Shown one piece after another: positions 1 through 5,001 of a stretch of 5,001 bases of DNA. Position 1 is the stretch's first letter; each line of letters starts with the position of its first letter. The translations under genes were made by a program, and so were the position numbers. Source of the DNA: Bacteroidota bacterium (lineage in GTDB: Bacteria > Bacteroidota > Bacteroidia > Cytophagales > Cyclobacteriaceae); assembly GCA_003242315.1 (NCBI GenBank), contig QGUY01000284.1:1-5001 (forward strand), given 5' to 3'. Under the pieces are notes generated by a model, which ran no database searches, was not told the origin of the DNA, and saw only the letters and a list, made by a program, of their open reading frames with translations.

Positions 1-1
1 C

Positions 2-925
2 AGCGCCTACCAGGGCAGCTTCATCCAGCCGATGATCGCAGATGCCTTTGACCAAAGCTTCTGCGGGCCCAACTGCGTATTCCCTATCGACGGATGCGAT
101 ATTGTTACCCAGACGTTCACCGTCCGGTTCAGAACGCAGATAGATTTAGTCGCCGGCGATTATACATTTACCATCGGTTCGGCGGGTGCGGCACGCTTGA
201 TCATCTCGGGTGGGGAACTGGCTTCGCCGGTGTTAGCTGTGAATGACTACACCCCTCATTATCCATACCGTACAACGTCGAACGCCACTCCGGTCACACT
301 CCTCGGGGGTACGTATTTCCTCGACCTCGAGTTCTATGAAGACTTTGGAGAAAACAGGGTGTCGTTTAGCTACACGTTCTCGCCACTGCCCGTAACATGG
401 CACTACTTCAATGGCTATTACGCTGATGGCCGGACGTTCCTTGAGTGGCATACGGCCTCTGAAGTCGACAACCAGGGGTTTGAAGTAGAGCACAGCACGA
501 ACGGAACTCATTTTGCAAACATCGGTTGGGTCGAAGGACATGGCACTACTACCGAACCGCACGAATATGAATTCGTCCACAATCAACCTGTTCTGGGTTG
601 GAACTACTATCGCCTGAAGCAAATCGACTTTGACGGAGGGTACGAGTACTCACGGCTCATACCTGTGTTTGCGGATGATTTACCCGGTGTTGAAATTTAT
701 CCTAACCCGCTGAAAACGGATCGACTCTTCCTTTCGCGAATAAACACAGATCAGCCAGTGCAGGTAACGCTCACCAACATGCTTGGGCAGGATCCTTTCG
801 AATTGACTCAGGACCCCCTTATGCCCACATGTTTCGTAATCCCGCACCGTCTTGCTCCGGGTTTGTACCACGTCCGGATCCGGATGGGCGATGCCGTCCA
901 CACCCGAAAGCTCATCATCGAGTAG
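2..925 (+). CDS. T9SS type A sorting domain-containing secreted protein, 5'-truncated by the window
   Basis: This is the C-terminal 307 residues of a longer protein. The frame is open from base 2, so the ATG at base 32 is probably an internal methionine and the true start lies upstream. From about base 113 to 379 there is a PA14-like beta fold: FTVRF, then AGDYTFTIGSAGAARLII, then GGTYFLDLEFYE. Bases 386-670 hold a fibronectin-like domain common in Bacteroidota surface proteins (LEWHTASEVDNQGFEVEHS, then NYYRLKQIDFDGG). From base 689 to the stop is a type A sorting domain, with YPNP at 698-709, LTNMLGQ, APGLYHVRI and a terminal RKLIIE. In known T9SS cargo this domain directs export across the outer membrane and is cleaved, often with attachment to surface lipopolysaccharide. 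PA14 domains frequently bind carbohydrate, but any ligand here is inference. A cysteine-rich stretch (SFCGPNCVFPIDGC) near base 59 could form disulfides. No catalytic domain is visible in this part, so the full protein's function is unknown. Confidence 0.9.
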   Translation, partial: SAYQGSFIQPMIADAFDQSFCGPNCVFPIDGCDIVTQTFTVRFRTQIDLVAGDYTFTIGSAGAARLIISGGELASPVLAVNDYTPHYPYRTTSNATPVTLLGGTYFLDLEFYEDFGENRVSFSYTFSPLPVTWHYFNGYYADGRTFLEWHTASEVDNQGFEVEHSTNGTHFANIGWVEGHGTTTEPHEYEFVHNQPVLGWNYYRLKQIDFDGGYEYSRLIPVFADDLPGVEIYPNPLKTDRLFLSRINTDQPVQVTLTNMLGQDPFELTQDPLMPTCFVIPHRLAPGLYHVRIRMGDAVHTRKLIIE

Positions 926-945
926 CATACACGGGCAATCGTCGG

Positions 946-953
946 TACCTTTG
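946..953 (+). promoter_or_regulatory. Probable Bacteroidota-type promoter -7 element (TACCTTTG)
   Basis: TACCTTTG matches the Bacteroidota primary sigma factor -7 consensus TAnnTTTG at every fixed position. It lies 20 bases before the ATG at 974, in the 48-base gap after the stop of the preceding gene. Transcription would start roughly at base 958-962, leaving a leader of only about 12-16 bases. I see no clear TTG-type -33 element at the expected distance upstream (about 920-928), so the promoter may be weak or the match may be chance. The placement supports the dehydrogenase being transcribed separately from the T9SS gene. Confidence 0.55.
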
Positions 954-973
954 CAGGTAAATAGGTCGCCGTC

Positions 974-2005
974 ATGAAGGCATACCTGCTTACTTCTACG
1001 ATGCCGCTCACGGAGCAGAGCGAACCCCTGCAGTTTTCAGACGTGCCCACGCCCGAACCCGGGCATGATGAATTGCTCATCAAGGTATCGTGTTGCGGAG
1101 TTTGTCACACGGAACTTGATGAGATCGAAGGACGAACACCTCCGCCGGCCATGCCGGTAATCCCCGGCCACCAGGTTGTTGGTGTTGTCGAGCATGCACC
1201 GTCAGGTCGATTTAAACCCGGCGACCGCGTGGGTGTGGCGTGGATATTCTCGGCCTGCGGACAGTGTGAGTATTGCCTGAGGGGCAATGAAAACCTTTGT
1301 CCCCAATTCCTTGCCACCGGACGAGACCGACATGGAGGATATGCTGAATACATGGTTGTCCCCGAACGCTACGCCTATCCCATCCCCGATCTTTTCAAGG
1401 ATGAAGAAGCAGCGCCCCTATTATGCGCTGGTGCGATCGGTTATCGCTCCCTGATGCTGACAGGTATACGTGATGGTCAACGACTAGGTCTTACCGGTTT
1501 CGGCGCATCGGGTCACCTGGTGCTCAAGATGTCGAAGTTCCTGTTTCCAACGACACCCATTTATGTCTTCGCCCGAAATGAAAACGAGCGAAGCTTTGCA
1601 CGTAGTATCGGCGCATCCTGGGCTGGAAATACGACCGACACCCCACCCGAACCGCTTCACGCCATCATTGATACAACCCCAGCCTGGACACCCGTGGTAG
1701 CCGCACTTTCACACCTGCAACCTGGTGGCCGACTCGTCATCAACGCAATACGGAAAGAGTCGGGTGACAAACCTGCGCTCCAGGAAATGGATTATCCCAG
1801 CCACATCTGGATGGAAAAAGAAATTAAGTCCGTTGCCAACATCACGCGAAAGGACGTTGAGGAGTTTCTCATGCTCGCCGCACGCGCCGGCATAAAACCC
1901 GACCATGAAGTGTATGATTTCAGGGATGCCAATCGCGCATTACTGGATCTAAAGTTCAGGCCCGCAAAAGGAGCGAGGGTTCTTCTAGTGGGCAATGGGC
2001 AATAG
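974..2005 (+). CDS. Zinc-dependent alcohol dehydrogenase, medium-chain (MDR) family
   Basis: A complete 343-residue cytosolic oxidoreductase of normal family length, expected to interconvert an alcohol and an aldehyde with a nicotinamide cofactor. Probable catalytic-zinc ligands are Cys41 (in CCGVCHTEL), His66 (in PGHQVVG) and Cys151. The structural-zinc cysteines are Cys95, Cys98, Cys101 and Cys109 (ACGQCEYCLRGNENLC). The Rossmann-fold glycine motif is GFGASG at 175-180. The second strand ends in YVFARNE, with Ala200-Arg201 where NAD-dependent enzymes usually have Asp, so NADP(H) preference is inferred. Gln67 follows the zinc-binding His where many relatives have Glu. From memory this GHQ variant recurs in one bacterial subfamily that includes AdhA-like and TIGR02822-type proteins. 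The start at 974 is chosen because it begins the conserved MKAYLL beta strand and sits after a good promoter match. AGG at 963-965 is only a weak ribosome site. The last four residues (GNGQ) and the stop lie within a heptamer repeat. The substrate cannot be read from sequence. Confidence 0.93.
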   Translation: MKAYLLTSTMPLTEQSEPLQFSDVPTPEPGHDELLIKVSCCGVCHTELDEIEGRTPPPAMPVIPGHQVVGVVEHAPSGRFKPGDRVGVAWIFSACGQCEYCLRGNENLCPQFLATGRDRHGGYAEYMVVPERYAYPIPDLFKDEEAAPLLCAGAIGYRSLMLTGIRDGQRLGLTGFGASGHLVLKMSKFLFPTTPIYVFARNENERSFARSIGASWAGNTTDTPPEPLHAIIDTTPAWTPVVAALSHLQPGGRLVINAIRKESGDKPALQEMDYPSHIWMEKEIKSVANITRKDVEEFLMLAARAGIKPDHEVYDFRDANRALLDLKFRPAKGARVLLVGNGQ

Positions 2006-2017
2006 CCGGTGGGCAGT
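1990..2017 (+). repeat. Short heptamer tandem repeat (GGGCAAT-type) overlapping the dehydrogenase stop codon
   Basis: Four consecutive 7-base units are in register: GGGCAAT (1990-1996), GGGCAAT (1997-2003), the degenerate AGCCGGT (2004-2010) and GGGCAGT (2011-2017). The first two are identical, the fourth differs by one base, and the third matches at only three positions, so it may not be a true unit. The second unit's final T begins the TAG stop codon (2003-2005) of the alcohol dehydrogenase. The array therefore encodes that protein's last residues (GNGQ). Confidence 0.6.
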
Positions 2018-2021
2018 AACA

Positions 2022-2060
2022 TGAGCTTGTCGAAGGGCCGGTGCCTGAGCTTGTCGAAGG
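2022..2060 (+). repeat. Pair of 15-bp direct repeats (TGAGCTTGTCGAAGG)
   Basis: TGAGCTTGTCGAAGG occurs exactly at 2022-2036 and again at 2046-2060, a start-to-start distance of 24 bases, in the 80-base gap between the dehydrogenase and the ceramidase-like gene. The core CTTGTCGAAG has a weak dyad (CTT/AAG around GTCG), and the second copy reads CCT...AGG at its ends. GCCGGTG also occurs at 2005-2011 and 2037-2043. From memory, closely similar sequences (CTTCGACAAGCTCAG and relatives) are widespread intergenic repeats in many bacterial genomes. I infer this is a small dispersed repeat of REP type. Two copies with a 9-base spacer do not make a CRISPR array. Confidence 0.8.
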
Positions 2061-2085
2061 CCGCGAATAGTGCCATCTTGCACAC

Positions 2086-3441
2086 ATGATCGGTTTCCTG
2101 CTGCGATTTATTGCAAAACTTATCGCGATACTGATTGTCGCGATCATCGTATTCATCGCCATCTCGGTCATTCCGATAGATAAGACACTGCCGCAGGAAC
2201 AGGATTTTTATGATGCCATGCAGCATCACCTGCATGCATTGGATACGGTCTCGATACCCGACGTATCGTCAGGATTCAGCGCAGGCTACGGTAAGGTGAA
2301 CATCACACCACCGCGGCCGATGTCCATGGCGGGAAGCGGGCTTCGAAAGTTACGCTATGAAGGCGTGCACGATTCTATATACGTGCGCTGCGTGGTCATC
2401 GGAAACGATGTGAGAAAGGCGGCCATTGTATCCCTTGACATGTTGCTCGTGCCACCCGAAGTAACGGCGGCATTGAATGCTGCGCTAAGTGGTACTGGGT
2501 TTAGTCTGGACAATACTTATCTCTCCGCGACTCATACACACAGCAGTATTGGAAACTGGGGCAAACGCCTGTCAGGATATTTGTACAGCGGTCCTTACGA
2601 TCAGGAGTTAGTTGATGATCTTGTTGCAAGCATTGCAGCATCGATAAAGATGGCGGATGAGTCGAAGCTTCCGGCACAACTCCTGGTTGGTCAAATCCCT
2701 GTCCCGGACATGCTGTACAACCGAGTGGCACGTGAAGCCGGAACACTCGATTCCATGCTGCGCGTTATTGAAATTCGTCGCCCGACTGACACCTTGCTCA
2801 TCGCCAGTTTCACAGGTCACGCCACGTGTGATGCTTCAGGAAGCCGCTACATTTCGCGCGATTACCCGGGTGTGTTCACGGATGTTCTTGAACAAAATGG
2901 CTATACATTCGCGATGTTCATGGCCGGTGCAGTGGGGAGCCATGGTTGCAAAAGCGCGACGCGTGGCATGGAAACCGTACGAAGTGTTGGTACACGACTC
3001 GCCAATATTTTTCTCTCCGAACGTAACGCTCTTCAACCACTGCAGGATTCTTCGCTTGCAATGACAAGGACCCCACTGGAACTGGGTGAACCCCAATTCA
3101 AAGTCTCGAAAGGCTTGCGGATCAGGCCGTATTTGTTTCGGGCGGCGTTTGGTACGTCCTCTCCCGAACTTACAGCGCTGAGAATTGGCAATGTCATACT
3201 GCTTGGTACACCATGCGACTTTTCCGGTGAGCTGATGCCACCAATCGATTCGGCTGCAGAAGCTAACGGTATGCAAGCACTGGTTACCAGCTTTAATGGA
3301 GCGTACATAGGATACATTACTGCCGACCAATGGTATGATGTGGACCATTATGAAACGCGACTGATGAACTGGTATGGGCCGGGCAACGGCGCGTATGTCG
3401 CCGAAAGCCTGGTAGCCATAATTCGAGCGCTGGCTAAATGA
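2086..3441 (+). CDS. Membrane-anchored neutral/alkaline ceramidase-family protein (catalytic domain only)
   Basis: 451 residues. Residues about 4-30 form a hydrophobic segment with Arg7 and Lys11 near its start and no obvious signal-peptidase site, suggesting an N-terminal anchor with the enzyme outside the inner membrane. The rest resembles the neutral ceramidase N-terminal domain (Pfam PF04734), zinc amidases that split ceramide into sphingoid base and fatty acid. Landmarks in family order are GYGKVNITPP (67-76), the zinc motif ATHTHS (148-153), NR at 212-213 matching the active-site Arg region, the HATCDASG zinc histidine (His245), the loop AGAVGSHG (280-287) where the family nucleophile Ser lies, Glu382 in SGELMPP, and AYIGYITADQWYDVDHYE (406-423) with the Tyr zinc-ligand region. 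Pseudomonas aeruginosa ceramidase is about 670 residues, and the C-terminal immunoglobulin-like domain is absent here. Bacteroidota often make sphingolipids, so ceramide is a plausible substrate, but some family members may cut other amides. The start is chosen because it begins the anchor. No ribosome site is seen. Confidence 0.82.
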   Translation: MIGFLLRFIAKLIAILIVAIIVFIAISVIPIDKTLPQEQDFYDAMQHHLHALDTVSIPDVSSGFSAGYGKVNITPPRPMSMAGSGLRKLRYEGVHDSIYVRCVVIGNDVRKAAIVSLDMLLVPPEVTAALNAALSGTGFSLDNTYLSATHTHSSIGNWGKRLSGYLYSGPYDQELVDDLVASIAASIKMADESKLPAQLLVGQIPVPDMLYNRVAREAGTLDSMLRVIEIRRPTDTLLIASFTGHATCDASGSRYISRDYPGVFTDVLEQNGYTFAMFMAGAVGSHGCKSATRGMETVRSVGTRLANIFLSERNALQPLQDSSLAMTRTPLELGEPQFKVSKGLRIRPYLFRAAFGTSSPELTALRIGNVILLGTPCDFSGELMPPIDSAAEANGMQALVTSFNGAYIGYITADQWYDVDHYETRLMNWYGPGNGAYVAESLVAIIRALAK

Positions 3442-3442
3442 A

Positions 3443-5001
3443 ATGAGTTACCCTGTACTTGATACTTTGGACGACATCCGCGCCGCGCTGGCCAGTCATC
3501 CGATCGCGATTCTTCAGGCACCACCCGGTGCGGGTAAGTCTACCGTACTTCCTCTCCACCTTTTGGATGAACCGTGGCTGCAGCACAGAAAAATTCTTAT
3601 GCTGGAGCCGAGGCGTTTGGCCGCCCGCGCTGTGGCGCAGCGAATGGCGCACATGCTTTCGGAGGATGTGGGGCAGACTGTTGGATACAGTGTGCGCTTC
3701 GAAAGCCGGACAAGCCGTCACACCCGTATCCATGTCGTTACGGAAGGGGTTATGACCCGGATGATTCAACCGAATGATGACCTTGAGGATACAGGGCTGA
3801 TTATCTTCGACGAGTTTCACGAAAGAAGCTTACAATCCGATCTCGCGCTCGCACTTGTGCTCAGACTGTGTGAGCAACGCCGACCCGATTTAAGAATTCT
3901 CATCATGTCGGCAACCCTTGAGACCAGCGTGATTTCAGAACGGCTGAATCGAGCGCCCGTAGTAACGAGTCGCGGACGCGAATTTCCCGTCCAGCTTATC
4001 TATCTCGATGACGGAGGCGACGCTCATGTGTCGGTTCGCGTGGCGGCAGCGTGTCGGCAAGCCTTGCGGGAGCAACAGGGAGACATCCTTGTATTCCTTC
4101 CGGGGTCTGCAGAGATCCGTCGCACGCTGGAAATACTGGAGGAGCAGCACCCCGGCTTCGTTGTGCTGCCGTTGTATGGCGACTTGCCCTTTGATGCACA
4201 GCAACGCGCCATCGTACCAGATCCGCAAAGACGACGCAAGATTGTGCTGGCCACGTCTATTGCGGAGACTTCATTGACGATCGAAGGCGTATCGGTCGTG
4301 ATAGACAGCGGCCTCTCCCGTGTGCCCCGGTTTAACGCCAGAACTGGTCTCACGCGCCTTACGACCGTCGCGGTAACGCGCGACGCTGCCGATCAACGTG
4401 CGGGACGTGCTGGCCGTCTGGGTCCGGGAGTTTGTTACCGCCTTTGGAGTGAACGTTCCCACAAGAACCTGGTTCCTGCGCGGAGTCCTGAAATCGAAGA
4501 GGCAGATCTCGCACCGCTCGTGTTGTCACTCGCCGCGTATGGCATCAGGAGCGCCGACGAACTGACGTGGATCACACCCCCACCTGCGGGTCACCTGAAG
4601 CAGGCTACAGAACTGTTGCAGCAACTTGGGGCGTTGGATGGCGACGCGATAACGGCACGTGGACGCGAGATGGCGCGCCTCCCGACGCATCCGCGACTTG
4701 CGCACATGCTCACAGAGGCTGCACACCAGGAAGGTATGCTGCCCCTGGCTATCGATTGCGCCGCGCTTCTCGAAGAGCGTGATCCACTGCCCGCTCCATA
4801 CGGTGCAGATCTTGCTGTCCGGGTAGACGAACTCCGCAAATTCAGAAGGAGGGAACCAACAGCTGGCGACCGACGCATTATGGAGCGCATTGAAAAACTG
4901 GTGAACCAGTGGCGTAAGATTCTTAATGCTCCGCCGGACAGTGAAGTGGTAGCGCACGATGACGTGGGAGCATTGCTACTGTATGCATATCCGGATCGCG
5001 T
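3443..5001 (+). CDS. hrpB: ATP-dependent helicase HrpB (DExH-box), 3'-truncated by the window
   Basis: An open frame of 519 codons from ATG 3443 to the window edge. HrpB proteins are usually about 800-850 residues, so roughly 60% is present. The helicase motifs appear in order: Walker A APPGAGKST (26-34), Ia LEPRRLAAR (54-62), Ib TEGVMTR (100-106), motif II DEFHER (123-128), motif III SAT (156-158), motif IV FLPG (218-221), motif V ATSIAETSLTI (270-280), and motif VI QRAGRAGR (318-325). DEFHER and the later AYPDR (515-519) are typical of HrpB rather than HrpA. After motif VI come winged-helix and ratchet-like regions (DLAPLVLSLAAYG, LPTHPRLAHML). The family unwinds nucleic acid using ATP in the cytoplasm, and its physiological role in bacteria is poorly defined. 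The start lies one base after the preceding stop. The ATG at 3438 is out of frame and stops at once. All catalytic motifs appear intact. Confidence 0.96.
   Translation, partial: MSYPVLDTLDDIRAALASHPIAILQAPPGAGKSTVLPLHLLDEPWLQHRKILMLEPRRLAARAVAQRMAHMLSEDVGQTVGYSVRFESRTSRHTRIHVVTEGVMTRMIQPNDDLEDTGLIIFDEFHERSLQSDLALALVLRLCEQRRPDLRILIMSATLETSVISERLNRAPVVTSRGREFPVQLIYLDDGGDAHVSVRVAAACRQALREQQGDILVFLPGSAEIRRTLEILEEQHPGFVVLPLYGDLPFDAQQRAIVPDPQRRRKIVLATSIAETSLTIEGVSVVIDSGLSRVPRFNARTGLTRLTTVAVTRDAADQRAGRAGRLGPGVCYRLWSERSHKNLVPARSPEIEEADLAPLVLSLAAYGIRSADELTWITPPPAGHLKQATELLQQLGALDGDAITARGREMARLPTHPRLAHMLTEAAHQEGMLPLAIDCAALLEERDPLPAPYGADLAVRVDELRKFRRREPTAGDRRIMERIEKLVNQWRKILNAPPDSEVVAHDDVGALLLYAYPDR

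Noticed and set aside
903..935. Possible terminator hairpin after the T9SS gene (CCCG at 903-906 with CGGG at 932-935)
   Set aside because: The stem is only four pairs, the loop is long and no T-tract follows, so it does not qualify as an intrinsic terminator.
2022..2060. Possible CRISPR-like repeats
   Set aside because: There are only two 15-bp copies with a 9-base spacer, and no cas genes in the window.
2073..2080. Possible TAnnTTTG promoter element before the ceramidase-like gene
   Set aside because: The sequence CCATCTTG matches the fixed positions only at its last three bases and ends just five bases before the start codon, too close for a normal leader.
1792..2235. A 147-codon minus-strand frame spanning the intergenic repeat patch
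   Set aside because: It overlaps the ends of two convincing + strand genes and the short repeats, with no recognisable domain and no promoter-like element upstream on that strand.
2836..3348. A 170-codon open frame on the minus strand
   Set aside because: It lies wholly inside the well-supported ceramidase-like gene, its product resembles nothing I recognise, and it is best explained as an antisense shadow of that gene's codon use.
3438..3440. Alternative ATG start overlapping the ceramidase-like stop codon
   Set aside because: It reads ATG AAA TGA and stops after two codons. The helicase frame begins at the ATG at 3443.
4526..4957. A 143-codon open frame on the minus strand
   Set aside because: It is antisense to the hrpB reading frame, which shows continuous family motifs. 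The minus-strand product looks like low-information sequence.

Overview
The window looks like chromosomal DNA from a member of Bacteroidota or a close relative in the FCB group. Two independent signs support this. The first gene ends in a type IX secretion (T9SS) type A sorting domain, and a perfect TAnnTTTG (TACCTTTG) Bacteroidota-type promoter -7 element lies just before the second gene. No convincing Shine-Dalgarno sequences precede the starts, which also fits. The base composition is roughly balanced, slightly GC-rich by eye, so this is not a typical AT-rich Flavobacterium. I cannot name a genus.

All four recognisable genes lie on the + strand. (1) Bases 2-925 are the 3' part of a secreted T9SS cargo protein with a PA14-like domain, a fibronectin-like beta domain and the C-terminal sorting signal. 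(2) Bases 974-2005 encode a complete zinc-dependent medium-chain alcohol dehydrogenase with its own probable promoter. (3) Bases 1990-2060 are a small repeat-rich patch: heptamer GGGCAAT-type units that run through the dehydrogenase stop codon, then two exact 15-bp copies of TGAGCTTGTCGAAGG. (4) Bases 2086-3441 encode a membrane-anchored protein of the neutral/alkaline ceramidase family, reduced to the catalytic domain. (5) Bases 3443-5001 are the 5' part of hrpB, an ATP-dependent DExH-box helicase that runs off the right edge. It is open from its start to the window end.

The ceramidase-like gene and hrpB are separated by one base, so they are probably co-transcribed and translationally coupled, although no functional link between them is known to me. 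The T9SS protein and the dehydrogenase look like independent units. The gene products do not form an obvious pathway, and I see no CRISPR array, integrase, transposase, tRNA, rRNA, toxin-antitoxin pair or defence system. The least ordinary parts are the repeat patch, which shapes the C-terminus of the dehydrogenase, and the divergent active-site loop of the ceramidase-like protein. I do not see evidence for an undescribed system.
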